Under the pieces are notes generated by a model that saw only the letters and a list, made by a program, of their open reading frames with translations, ran no database searches and was not told where the DNA came from. From Membranipora membranacea (taxonomy: Eukaryota > Bryozoa > Gymnolaemata > Cheilostomatida > Membraniporidae), in NCBI GenBank assembly GCA_914767715.1, contig OU612073.1, positions 20,956,001 through 21,020,000 of the forward strand: a stretch of DNA of 64,000 nt, written 5' to 3'. A program made the position numbers and the translations under genes. Below, piece by piece: positions 1 to 12,747 of this stretch (position 1 is its first letter; the number at the start of each line of letters is the position of its first letter).

Positions 1-33
1 AATCACTACCAATAAGTTCACTGTTTCAAAGAT

Positions 34-132
34 ATGATTGTGGCTGAAAGGACAGAAGACCAGTCTTCTGATGATGGCGAGCAGGGAGATGCAGGTTACA
101 GCCCAAATGCATTTACAGCAAAACATTCATGA
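34..132 (+). CDS. Possible 3' coding end of a gene left of the window
   Basis: A short open stretch ending at TGA 130-132 reads as a hydrophilic, acidic tail (DDGEQGDAGYSPNAFTAKHS) and could be the last exon of a gene that starts outside the window, with an AG at 30-31 as acceptor. There is no domain and no second line of evidence, so this may be chance. Confidence 0.2.
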   Translation: MIVAERTEDQSSDDGEQGDAGYSPNAFTAKHS

Positions 133-1808
133 TTCCGTAATTGTAAAACCTTGTTGAGAGCCCTACACAACAACGATTGTCACTACATCAACAGAAGAAG
201 ACACAAAAGACCGAAGCTTACAAACATTGTTATTGAAACATTGTTGTTAAAAAATTGTATTATCATCCTCCAACCTTGCTTCATTTTTTTCTTAACAATT
301 TTGTTTTTGGAAAACTAAAAATTAAATTCTATAAAAAAAGAGAAAGTTTTGAAAAAAATAACTTTAAGATGATGATAATAATAATGAAACTTATTGCTAC
401 AGATGCCCCTTTTTGGGGCAATGAGAATTATAATGCATCAAGAAATGATAAAAATGTTACATCGGATCTTTTTGGTATAGGGAAGGGATTGAATGCTTAA
501 CTCATGACTCATAACTCATACATACAGCTATACCACACTGCCATCAATATATCATTCTGTTGCAAGTCTTGGGGACGACAGTTGTAACATTACTTTTCAA
601 CTCAGCAAGTACGGTCTGTCATGACAGATCCTCATGAACATTAAATAATATATTTGTGCTTCGTTGTTGAATCTTTTGCTCTTGATTCACCAGAATAAAT
701 ATGTAATATATCTATTTATAGGTTTGCATATCGGGTGCCCTTCCACTAGAATGACATGGATTTGAAGATAATTTAATTTTATAAGAATTTTTATGGCCCA
801 CGTTGAGAAACCTGTATAGTTTCCCATGATAGGACTCGTGTCCTGCAGTAAACAGCTCTCCCAACGAATATTTCCCACCACAACAGTTTCCGACAACGAA
901 CAGTTTTCCCACAACCCAAAGCTTCCCTACACCAAACGGTTTTCCTACAGAGGGTACCACAACATTACGTGACAAGGCTTGGGTGCCCCTAAATATACAC
1001 GCTAATAGCTGATGACAACACAAAAACAGCTCAAACTACCACAATTGTATAAACTATGCTTTACGTATCAGGGAAAACTGAAACACTTGAGGTCATAAAA
1101 TTCACCAAGTTTCCACAAGTTTCGTATTTTAAAATAATATACTGAATTGAAGCAGCTTTTGAATGATCGATAAATGGGTCACCTGTTTGATGACTTAGCA
1201 GAGAGCGTTAAAGTACATGTCAAGGAAAATGGCTGGTACCTACTTTCATGCTATAAATAGTAAGGTATCTCAGATTGATAAATTTCCTTTTCCCGAATTT
1301 GTGGCACGTTTTTTGTTCAAAGCCTTCACAAGTGTTGTTTCAGTTTGCTGCACCCACCTAAAATTCAGTTATTCAAACGTGAGGAGTTCAATTACAGGCT
1401 TCAGGCAAACCAGTGCTGCCAAAGCAAACATTGCCACCAAGATAAACAAACTCTTTCTAAGTGACCACTCAAAGGCACAAAAACAAAGTGATATTTTCTA
1501 AAGAATCATGATTTAAATGACTTTCATTGAGATCATAGGAATAAAAAAACTCTTATCAACATCTTTAGTTTTGGAAGAAACAATTATATTCTAAACAACC
1601 AGGTCCCGTTATATAATACCTCACATATTATTCATAGTTTGTTCAGGCAAGAAACAGCCTTTTAACAACATCATTTCAAACCAGGGTGTATTATGAATGT
1701 CTTGTGTTTGCTGTGAATATTGAGTTACTTCGTTAGCTTGATAAAGACAACTCTTCTGAGTGATGTCCTTTGATTATTAGTTCCCTGTATGAGCATAAGG
1801 TATAGACA
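133..1808. other. Intergenic region upstream of the first DEG/ENaC gene
   Basis: No convincing coding sequence. It holds AT-rich DNA, a degenerate 18-bp tandem repeat at about 857-952, and presumably the promoter and 5' UTR of the channel gene near its 3' end. I could not pick out a clear TATA box or initiator. Confidence 0.5.
857..952. repeat. Degenerate 18-bp minisatellite
   Basis: About five imperfect copies of an 18-bp unit of the form CACAACnnAnnGTTTTCC follow each other. Three consecutive units are exactly 18 bp. In one minus-strand frame it gives repeating Val-Gly-Lys-Leu, but no gene context supports translation. Confidence 0.55.
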
Positions 1809-4800
1809 ATGGATAAATCCACAATGTTGAACGAGAAAGGAGATTTAGATACTAAGCCTGTTTATGGCTTTACCACTGCTGCCGGGGATAGAGGGACTGC
1901 GGCACATCAACTTTCTTATACAGAGTTGTGGTCAGGATTTAAAGAAAGGACAACAGCTCATGGAGTCTCTCCTATAGCCGACGCCAGAGGTAATCTTTTA
2001 CCAAGGAGTAAAAAAATACACCTTTTTTTCTCCTTGCTTGTGCATTACTTGGTTTGATACTGAGAAATATTGTTATAATCATGCTTTTAAAGATTCATTC
2101 CATTCCTCTTTCCTTGTCTATGGCAGGCTTATTAGCATAACAGCCTTTCATTAGAAAAGGCTGTAGAAAGACTTTTCTTGGTCGAACATACCAGGCCTTA
2201 GTTCTAGGGACAGCAGGATAGGATGAAGATAATGCTTCAATACAAAGCAAAATTATGAGTTGTGTCCAAACACAAAACGCTTTATTTGCAAAAAAAACAT
2301 GTTAGAATAATCTCTGATTGGATTTCCATTGGCATATTACTAAGAAGTGCTTTGACCATTTGGAAATATTTGGGCCTCGGTAGTCTGGTTGGAATAATGG
2401 TTATCACAACAATTTTTTGGTAAGTATCCTCCTTCCGATCCGCTGGTCACATATACAATGTATATGTGTATGTGATCACATGTTTACCCTGATCACATGT
2501 ACTTTAACTAGACCTATTGACTAGTATCAAGTGCCAATGTGTCAATGTGTGAACATGTCAACATGTCAACATGTGTCAAAGTGTCAATGTCGAGAGCTGA
2601 TATGAGGAACCACACTCTCAGTACATTAAACTGCAAATCAATGATTGTTGCTACACAAGTCAATTGTGTAACTGCTTCCACAATTGCTTAGCTGTATATG
2701 GTGTCCTTTCTAGCTTTATTATTATGTCTATGAGCCATCCCAATATTATTTACTGAACAGTAACAATTCATGTAGGCAAAAGAAATGTATCGTCTCAACT
2801 CAAGGAAACTGATATCCACCGGTACTTGTTCCATATGATGAATTCACTAGAATGATCAGATATACAGATATTAATAGTGTAATCATTCTCTAAGCCAGCG
2901 GGTATCTTTTATGGTGTATCCAGTCCACTGATAAATCCGATTGTGCGATGACATAGTATTTTGTAAATGCAAACATCTTTTTCCTTTTTATCAGGACCTG
3001 TAAAGAAGATACTGTGGACTCTTGTTATAATAGCTATGACAGCTCTGATGGTAAATAACCTTCGCCAAATTATCACAGAGTATAGTGAGAGACCCGTCAA
3101 TGTCGTCATCAAAATGGAGAGAAAAAGTGACCTCATATTTCCCGCTGTGACATTCTGTAACATTAACCCGACTAGACGATCACAGCTGTATAAATCACCC
3201 GCCTTGTCTTCTGTATTAGAAGATGAAAGTAACGACAGGAGACGACGAAACGGTGAGTAAGTCAGTGATAGTATCACCCCTAGACCTTACTGTGTTAAAT
3301 GATAAGGGAGCTGTGTTATAAGGTGCTTGTCCTTGCTTAATTCGATCTCTCTCTTCATTATTGTTCCTTTGATCGAGCAATTTGTAGTCAGTGTTTCAGT
3401 TAATTTATCAGTATATGGTCTTCCTTTTGTAGTTCCCACCACTACCAGTACCACTACCCTCCTTCCAATCTCAACCACAGTTCCAGATGGTGAGTTCTTT
3501 CAATTTGTTTATTAATTTGTTATTAACCTAGAAATCAGTCCTACTTCAGATATAATGACTCCGATAACGTAACTGATTCTACTCCTAGTCCTTTTATACC
3601 TGTATGGGTAAGCCATTGTATAAATGAGGTTCTCTTCTACACTTACTGTAGGTAGCTTACACACACAGTCATGTTGACATACCATAAAAGTATTTGGATT
3701 GCCTCCCTGCCATAAAATGATATGTGAGCATAAGGGGGTTACATCTCCATAATTCTACATACCACGTAAGCATTTTTATCAATGCATTACTGTTATATAG
3801 TCTGCCAGCAAAAATATCTAAAGTTATGAATAGACAAAGTTATCTTGAGACAATTTTGCAATTTAGGTAACCAAACACTTGAATGATTCAATACATTAAA
3901 TCGAACGGATTGAAACAGGCAAACTGTTCCAAGCAACAGACGCTTGGTAGTCAGGTTGACGATGACCACAGGCAGATGTAGAGGGAGGGTAAGGCAGGTC
4001 GAGGAGAGATTTGCGAGTGGGAGGCATGAGTAGGGGGAGTTAATGAATAGTGGATTTTGTGTGCTAGTAGACAGATCCTGTGAGTGTAAAGTGATGGAAC
4101 AGGGAAGACGTTAGCACGTTTAAAAAGTGGTTTAGCATGGTCCCCGGGGCTTTTGCGACAAACGTTCCTGATTATCTTTTTTTGAACAATAAGAATTTTG
4201 TTTAAATGTGTTTCAGGAGCATTTTCCCAGGCTTCTTTGCAGTACACAATTTTACTTGGAGCCAAATAGTTACAAAACAGGACGATTTTGATGATTTTTG
4301 ATCAAAATATATTGAGTTTTCTTAACTTTTAGTGAAAGCTTGTTTTTATTACACCACTCATGCGTCTCGGATAGCTATGCTACTGCGCATATGGAGCCTC
4401 ATCATCTTAAACTCACGGATTTTTTATACATGAATTCATTACCTGATGAAATAAAAACAGCAACAATAATCGATAATGCATGACCATCTGCTCTAAGCTA
4501 TATATCACCATTCCAAGAGCATTCTGAACATCCAAATATATCTTCAGATAAAATATTAATTAACATTTATTCATTGCAAACCTTTCAATAATAGTTTGCG
4601 CTGCTGTTTAACCAATCTCAAGAACAAGCTCAACAAATTGAACAGAAGACACAAATGCTTGACTAGAGCTCTGCCTAATATACAACTTGTACTTAACAAG
4701 GCTGTTACGTTTTCACAAAGGTGCTCGACAGGCCTATTCTTATCTAGCTGTTGCTATCAATTATACACCAATATCTGTGTGGGATTTTGCCTGTATCGAT

Positions 4801-7800
4801 GTGAATTCAACCAATCCCTATATAAGACCAGTGACAGCCCCCTCCTAGGTTCCACTTATCATTAAAGCAAAACCACATTTTCCATTTTCCTACCGCCTGG
4901 AAAACTGGCTTGAGATATACATATGGCCACATATAGATCAGATGGTTGTGTGGTGGCAACAGAAAAAGGAAGAGGTTTATTGTAACTGCGTTTGGCTGTT
5001 TCTCGAATTTTAAAGAGAGTAGACCCATGAAAATTTGGACATTCTCTAATTCTGAAAAGCTCATTCTTATTATGCATCATTAACTTTTCATCACTCTACA
5101 ATTTACCGGCAGCGTTTGTGGCAATAACCTGCCTATTGGGCATTGTTATGGAAAGTTAATCATCACCATCCCGATAAGCTCGAAAAACTCTACCAGAAAC
5201 AGCTGTCAAACCTTATATTGCAAATTTTCTAAATTAAGTTGCATTGCTAGCCACTTTCTGCAGTAGCTGCCACTAGGCCATGCTTGTTTTAAGAACTAAT
5301 AATTACAGAATGGGCCAGGGATTACATGTTGTACTGCAGATAAAGACGAAACATGCTGGTTTGGCCTGGATTCTGGCATCTGGCGGTAATACAGCATGTC
5401 TAGCCTGCTTGTTAGCATGTGTTCTAAGCTCTTATTCTAATCATCATTATCTATTTTAGTATGTAACAGTACATACGTATTCGTATGTGAGAATGGAACT
5501 AATATTTATCACCAAGATAGTTATTGGACAGGACTCAACTGCGTTCCATCACATTACGCTTGCGATCGTTGTGTAGATTGTGTGGATGGAAGTGATGAGG
5601 TGAGCTTTACAGTACTGGTCCAACTCAAGTGTGATGGCCACCTCCATTCTACATAAGTGTTGGTTTGGCACATACCATTGCATCCTGTGACTGCATATGT
5701 AAACGCTTGCAAATTTTGTGGGTTTGAAATAAGTTCTGTTCAGTTTAGTTCTGATTGAAACATTCAACTTTTTGAGATGAATAGTAATATCGAAGCTATA
5801 AAAATTTCAAGTATGATCCCAAATTGCTCTTGATTGGAAAACTAGTTGTCTTCTTATTTCAGAGTAATTGCACCTACAATTCTTCAACTCCAGCCTACCC
5901 ATGTTATGACGGTGAGTTTATTTGTGATGCAATAATATGCAATATCATAATCAGATTCTCTAACATAAAATTGTCTTTGATCTTAATAAACCACCATCTT
6001 ATAGAACCACGAAGGGGCTATTCAAAAAATTCCTTTCCCAAAAACTCAATTCACATAGTGGATAGATTCTTCAAATATATTGCAATCTGGGAAATTGGAG
6101 ACAGTGAATGGCAATAGCCTGGGCAGGCTGTTGGGGGTGACTGTCTGCTCAGGCTAGAATGACAACAAAAAAGTCAATCACACACCCTTTTTGCAATGAG
6201 GAATCGGTGAGTTTGAGACCATAGTTACCCTCTGGAGTTTGTATAACTGATAACGGTCACTCTATGCATCAAATTCTATAGTTTTCAACAGGAAATAAAT
6301 CACTGTTACCTGTTCCAATCCATGTAGCATTATTCAAGTGTGTATTTTGAAGCAAACGAAGAGTGAAGACGAGTTGACTGAGTGTTGGTTTGATGACTGA
6401 CATGGTTGTTGCGGTGCCTTGTGTATTTACAATATCTAAAGGAGGAGCCATATATTAGGCATATATGTGGTGGCTAGCGTAGCAATAATTGCTAAGAGGA
6501 GTGAATTATTACTCGTTCATTACACCTTATAGAAATGATTAAAAATTGGATTGATCTAACTGAAACAAAACTGCGAACTCAGTTGGTGTATTCGAACAGT
6601 GGCAAGTAGAAGGGAGTCCTAGTATTGGCTAGATAGCTTGATAGTCGCACACTTCTATCCGCCTTTCTGCTGTCGATATGGTCACAAGATCTCACATATA
6701 TCACCAGAACTGTAGGCATTAGTTTGAAATTTTTAAACGGAAACAATTTTTACATTTCCGACAATATTGAGTCGAAAATGCCATCAACTGCAAAAATCTT
6801 TTGAAAAACGATATTTTCAACAAAACTGCTTCAATGGTTTAGATATCGAGATTTTAATAGCATAGAATGCCTGTTGTTTTAGGGAGCACAACTCCAATGA
6901 CTCCACCAGCAACCTCCACAACCGGACCAACTACTACTCCAGGTAGGCTCCTTTTATAGCTGATTTAAATACATATATTATACTGACGTTTTTTGGCAAC
7001 AATCTTTGTCTTGAGTTTATTGAAACAGAATGAGATGACAACGGTTCTGAAATTCAGTTTAATTTTGTATTTTATTCAGATTTAACAAACCTAATGGAAT
7101 TCTTGTTGTTTTAGGGAGCACAGCAGCAATGACGCCAACAGCAACCTCCACAGCAACCTCCACAGCAACCTCCACAGCAACCTCCACAGCAACCTCCACA
7201 GCCGGACAAACTTCTACCCCAGGTGGTTCTTATTAAGGCTAAATTGAATGCAAAATAATATTGGAATATCTGGGTACAAGTCCACAATAAAAATGGAATA
7301 TATACATGGTGACAATCTTTGTCTTGAGTTTAGTGAAACAGAATGAGATAAACAAGGGTTCTGAAAACCAGTTATATTATGGATTTGCAATATGTGCATG
7401 TTATCGAATTGTTATATCTTCTTTAATGCCATTTGATGCACCGATGGCCCCAGCCTAGAACAGGAGGGTAAAAAAAAAAGGGGACAAACTCCAAGCCATG
7501 ATTTCAGAGTTTGAATTATATTGTAGTAAGCACATCATCAGCGCTTCCAGAGTCAACAACTACTGCATCAACGTCAACGACCCAAACTACCGGTCCTATT
7601 ACATCCTCACAAGGTAGGTTTGTTGAATTATTAAATTAATTATTTTGAGATGTTTAAGTAATTTAGCTATTCTCATGATATATAGTGGAATTGATGAACT
7701 TTACCCTTAAAAGGGCATTAGCATATAAGTTGATGGTTTTTTATTGCAGTTATGACATCATCAGCACCCTCATCATCAACGGAAGCTGCTGGGTCACTAA

Positions 7801-8995
7801 ATGAAGCAGAATTAAACTTCGGGTGAGTTGGCATACAACAACACCTTGATCATGTGTCAAATAATAAGTGTATAATAAGTGCAAGTTTCTACATATATCA
7901 CATGATTCGATAAATTTTTGTAATGTCTCATGCTACCATATTTGGTATAGGTTCAAAATAAAAGTATCAGCATCAGCTCCACAGCTCTACAAACTAAGTT
8001 GCGCCTAAACCTTATTCAGATATTAAATGTGTCAGATGGGCACAACAACGCGCATAGTTCAGATGCGATTGTTTTATTTATTAAATTAAAATAGTAACTT
8101 TCGGTAGTTGGGAGTAATTTTTTGGACAAATAAATTCTGCAGAAGTATTGTTTCAACCATTGATATGAATTGAATGAATATATATCAATGGTTGTAACTA
8201 ATTTGAAGTGTTTAAAGTTTCCTTGCAAATTATTAATGATGTCATGCTATTTGCATAAAAACATGGGATGTGTGAATATCATATTTTGATAGCAATGGAA
8301 ATTCCCACAATCGCATTCTGGGATACAATAAGGTCTCATAGTGACAGTACCTAGCTTTGTTGCACGGCTACTTTATTGATTTAAGTACTTCCCAAACCAA
8401 AGAAATAGCCGTGTGACAAGGCTAGACAGTACCATGCAGCGCAATCAATGATAACCTAGCAAACTGAAGCTTGACTAAAACAATTAAAAAAAAAAGAGAA
8501 ATTGTGACTAAACCTTTTTGAAGTACTTGGTACCAAATTAGAGCACGTTTTGTAAGTTCCTATATATCTGGGCAGGGGTGGGAGAAAGAAAACTGAACTT
8601 AGGTCCCTCTTTAAGATAAATAGTTGATAGATTTTGCGTTGTAGTGATGCAGACGAATCACTGGGAGAGCCAACTAGAGAGTTCAAAGTCACACAGAAGT
8701 TTACCGAAACCCTCGCAAGTGCAGCTCCTGAAGAGAAAATACCCCTTGGCCATCAAGTGGAGGATTTTGTATTGGAATGTTCATATAGAGGTCGACAATG
8801 TAAAGACATGTGAGTCATTGATAGTATTACTTCTTTGCTGTTGGCTAAAGTTTCTCTTATGTTGTATGGTGCACTGATTGTGATGTTGAGGAGCGTCATT
8901 AAAATTCTTTGGTGAGACTATGAAATTTTGATGATGATTATGATCAAAAGATGATTATGCTTATCATCTTCGGATGATGGTTGTTGCAATAAAAA

Positions 8996-9035
<40 letters not shown>

Positions 9036-12000
9036 GATGCAACCTGAATAGCGATGAAAAAGCCGATCTTGTGAGTGAAGAAAGTTCTCTTGAACACTTT
9101 AAGTTATCGATAATTGATTGTCATCATTGGAATGATATTACGGCGACAATTGACATCCAGCTTTTCATCAGGATTGGGGATAGTTTCCTCATCCACACTG
9201 TATAATTCCTCAGTGTTTCAGTGTGCAGTGAGAAGTAAAGTCAGCCAAATATATTATCAATTACTGCGCATTGAAGGAAATAGTAGACATTTGTGGCATA
9301 TCTCGTAATCTGAATATAAAAGATGCTTTGTAATCTGATTGGATGGTCAATTTAAATTAATACAAATATCTACATTCACCATTTAACTCCGTTGTACGGC
9401 CCTTGATATATTTGTAAGTAATGTATGTAATTGTATGAGCCAAGCCTGGGCTGTCTCTTTTTATAACATCTCACATTTATCAGATTCAAATATGAAATTT
9501 CACGTTTTGGTTTGAATTTCACACTGTGTTGTTACTGTTGTTTGTTATAGAAGCTCAATGTTTAGCTCATTCTTCAGTCCCACACATGGTAACTGCTTTA
9601 CCTTCAACTCAGGCATAGGGAAGCAGGAAACAAAGCTGCTGAAGTCATACAAGTCTGGAAGACAGTACGGTGAGCAAGTAAATCAGTTTTAACTTGTTAT
9701 TTGTTAAGTGATTAAAATGGATTTTGCTTTTAAAAATCTTCAAATATAGACTTGTTGTTGTACAAGCAAAAGGTAGACTTTCTTGGTAAAGAGTAGTTTT
9801 TAAATATGATTGTGTCGTTTATGGTGTTGATACAAAGACAGCTTGAGTGGGAAAATTTATTTTTACCTGATTGTAGGATTGAAACTTACTCTTGACATAG
9901 AGGTAGATGACTATATAACAGATTTGGCTGACAGCGCTGGTATCCGTATGCTTATTCATAATCCGTATGACATGCCATTCGTCGAAGATGAAGGACTATC
10001 TCTGTCCTCCGGAAGGGCAAATCTGATTGGCATCAAGAAGGTAAGGAACTCATCCAATCAGATGAAATTCTCTTGTTTTTAAAACTGACAGAAGCAGTAA
10101 CAGGTAGTTAAAATCAGGTTATTTGACCTTATACTAATGTAGTTCAAACAAAGCTCAGCATCAAAATTTCAGATTTAAGGTTTTTTCTCTGAAATACTAG
10201 AATTGATATGGGATTTTCTGTTAACGATGTTCATTGAAGCATTACAATACAGAAAACTCACAGATCGGCAAAGGAAGCTGCATTAGAATTCCTATCCAAC
10301 TCCAAAGTACACATTTTCTGTTTAGTTTCAAAATTATGTATTCTTATGCACAATTTTCTGGTAATTTTTATGACTGAAGGTTCTAATCAACCATTTAGAC
10401 GACCCATACAGCAGCTGTCTCTTGGAGCTACAAAACCAGGAGGATATAGATGCATATCAGGAGGAATATGGAACTAACTATACAACCCAGGTACTAAATG
10501 TTGGGAAAAAAGTGTTAAAAAATATTAAGGCTCATGTAGTTCAGGCTGATCAGTTTATTTTGGATGTGATCAGTCGGCAGGTTTTGATTTCTATCATAAT
10601 ACTTTAAGCACTTGTTTTAAATGGCAATGGAAGTCATGAAACCAATTCATTAATATAAGAATTTCAGCACCAAAAAATGTTTTTCCAATTAGAAAATGGT
10701 ATAGACAAAATATGAAGCGCAAATCTAGCATGTGGTTGAGTCCAACTCCCTCTGCAGTGGACCAATTTGAACAAAATAATGATACTGTAGTTCGAACAAA
10801 ACTCTGGATTGTAGGCATGTCAGAAGACGTGTTACCAGGCAGCAGTGATAGCAGAATGCGGATGTGCTGATGCTCTCTACCCAACTTCTGGTAAAGCTCT
10901 CAATATACCAGCTCATCTTAACCAGACGCATCCTCCTATATGCTCTTCTGACAACAATAATGATGGTGAGCCACTACACAATTATGTATTATCAGAGTTA
11001 GTAAGGTGTAAAACAGCATTCTGGTGTCTTACCATGTATACTTGTCAACATGCAATGTAGACCTAATTTTTATTTGGTCAACGTTTTTTTCACCCCGGAT
11101 ACCAATTGTCTTAAGAGCTAAAAATGATTTGAAAATTTTTAAACAGAGAGACACTGCTAATATTTAATTCATGTATGTTGCAGTGTTGTGCCTGAAAGAA
11201 GTAGCCACCAGATTCGAAGCTAACAAATTGGAGTGCGCTCAATGCAGAAACCCGTGCAGGTAAAAGTCAGAGGTAGATTTGGGTGGAGGATTGCTGATTT
11301 CATGTATACAACTATAACTATGTGATTAAAACAAAGATGACCTGGCGGTGACAATACTCTCTGTCCAGCCCACAATATATCCTTAGTTTCACTTGATTCA
11401 CTACAATAGTTGAAGTATCAAAAGACTACGCCAAAACTAAATATATTTGATCAGGCCTCATGCCCATATTTTTGAGGATACCAATTTGTTGGCATTGTTT
11501 TTTTTAGTGAGGAGGTATATAAATACAGCTTATCATCGAGTATCTGGCCGTCAGAAGAGGCGCTAAATAAAACCATAGATCAGCTTTCAGAGATAAGCGC
11601 TAAAGTCGAGAACATCAATAGTGAGTCAGCTACGTTATCCGTAATCATGGCAGCTACGTTATCCGTAATCATGGCAATCCTTGCTACAACATCATCTATA
11701 AAGCATTAATTGGGCTAACACCTAGATTATTATAGGTCCAATTGGCCTGCATTTGGGTTCGCTCCCCTTCCACTGATAAACCTACAGCTGATCAGTAGGA
11801 GAGGCAATTCCAAAAGCATGCAAACAGGACCAAACTTGGTCTAGCTTACACCTATATAATACAAAATATCATATGATTACAAATACACTAAAATGATAAT
11901 AGGTAGTTAGTTATTGACCATAAATTTTTGATTCAAATAGTGTACTGGAACTCTCTACACTGAATCGCCGGGAATTTTACCAGCAACAGGTCAAAGTCAC

Positions 12001-12747
12001 AATTATTATTACCAACATCATAGTTATTGATATATTCTTGTGTTGAAATATAGGTACGAAAGAGTTCAGAGAAAGTTTTCTCAAAGTGAATGTATTCTAC
12101 GAAAATTTGAACCAGGAAGCTTATTCTGAGAGGGCAGCGCTTCCTGTGAGTGGAATTTTACTTTTCTAGTCAGCTACGCAAATTATCAATTTCTCTGAGT
12201 TGAATATGTGACAAATCAAAGAGTTTAAATTGAGGACATGTAATGAGATTGATTGCATTGGTGGTATATGCTTGGGTAGGTGTGTACCAGAGAAAGAAAC
12301 TACCTGACCTTAGTGTTGACTGGTGGTCCTACTGTCACCCATGATTAGTCACGACTCTGGATATGAAATCACTTACACTTGCATCACATTTTTAAATGGT
12401 AAAATAATGTTCGTGAATAATTCCATTCCTTTTGCCCTAGCAGATTCATTTGACAAAAATATTTGTTCCTTTGGATCAAAATAAGTACACATGATAGCCG
12501 ACAGCATATATTAGTAGCGTCACCTTTCCGTAGTATTTATCACCTTGGATGCTTTTGTTTAATTTTTTTTAATGTTTTACAGGTTGATACACTGATAGCG
12601 AATATCGGAGGAACACTGGGCCTATTTATTGGAATGTCATTTGTGACTGCGTTTGAGATGATTGAATTTTTAGTTGATGTGATAGCTTTGACACTTTATA
12701 AGGCAAAGTATCGTAATAAGGTCGTATCCCATAACGGTCAGGCTTAA
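1809..12747 (+). CDS. DEG/ENaC-family cation channel with LDLa and Thr/Ser-rich ectodomain insert (18 exons)
   Basis: Exons: 1809-1989, 2995-3252, 3433-3489, 5460-5599, 5863-5911, 6883-6942, 7115-7222, 7527-7613, 7750-7822, 8645-8809, 9551-9669, 9877-10040, 10380-10490, 10815-10965, 11184-11259, 11508-11620, 12054-12145, 12583-12747 (stop). All introns are GT-AG with matching phases; the total of 2169 nt gives 722 residues. Order: cytoplasmic N-terminus with the family's His-Gly gating motif (residues 51-52), TM1 (about 66-82), the FPAVTFCN palm signature, a polybasic RRRR (142-145), an LDLa domain (about 166-228), Thr/Ser/Pro-rich linkers (229-337), then the Cys-rich ASC body (GNCFTFN; SSSIWPS; NVFYE) and TM2 with GLFIGMS (GxS filter, 685-687). 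The family forms trimeric, usually amiloride-sensitive Na+ channels in the plasma membrane; gating may be by peptide, proton or force. The LDLa/mucin insert makes it longer than usual (about 500-650). The ligand is unknown. Convergent with its paralogue at 15110-27965. Confidence 0.93.
3951..4265 (-). mobile_element. LINE fragment: 3' end of a non-LTR reverse transcriptase ORF
   Basis: A 104-residue open stretch on the minus strand in intron 3 of the LDLa-type channel gene shows the C-terminal pattern of Jockey/CR1/RTE-like reverse transcriptases: a WxNA motif, THLNKI, a Gln-Lys-Lys then Ile-Arg-Asn, and PLFKRANVFPVPSLY. Only the 3' portion is present and no catalytic YADD box is seen, so it is a dead 5'-truncated copy. 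Confidence 0.7.
5460..5911 (+). other. LDL-receptor class A domain exons of the first DEG/ENaC gene
   Basis: Two exons (5460-5599 and 5863-5911) together encode about 63 residues with seven cysteines and the calcium-site ending DCVDGSDE followed by SNC, the hallmark of an LDLa repeat. The first exon is entered in phase 1, the second is left in phase 1, and the intron between them is phase 0. The whole domain is therefore a symmetric 1-1 module that can be inserted or removed without a frame change. The domain would be extracellular, between TM1 and the channel body. LDLa domains bind proteins or lipoproteins; nothing in the sequence shows the partner. Confidence 0.85.
6115..6156. repeat. Short GC-rich hairpin element, copy 1
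   Basis: An imperfect hairpin beginning AGCCTGGGCAGGCTGT and ending with its near reverse complement. It resembles the longer hairpin at 32725-32783, so the two look like copies of one foldback family. It lies in an intron of the LDLa-type channel gene. Confidence 0.5.
6883..7822 (+). other. Thr/Ser/Pro-rich (mucin-like) linker exons, two of them duplicates
   Basis: Four short exons (6883-6942, 7115-7222, 7527-7613, 7750-7822) encode a low-complexity Thr/Ser/Pro/Ala linker likely to be O-glycosylated. The first two begin with the same GSTxxMTP sequence and are flanked by related intron sequence, so they are a tandem exon duplication. The second copy contains five tandem 12-bp units encoding Thr-Ala-Thr-Ser. 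All junctions are phase 1 except the last (phase 2), which joins the conserved channel body. The linker would act as a stalk holding the LDLa domain away from the pore. Confidence 0.82.
9001..9032. repeat. (AT)n microsatellite
   Basis: About 16 AT dinucleotides in intron 10 of the LDLa-type channel gene. Confidence 0.9.
11627..11674 (+). repeat. 24-bp tandem duplication next to a splice donor
   Basis: Two identical 24-bp units (starting CAGCTACGTTATCC) lie head to tail, six bases after the GT donor of exon 16 of the LDLa-type channel gene. Perfect identity indicates a recent slippage or repair event. It does not alter the donor itself. Confidence 0.85.
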
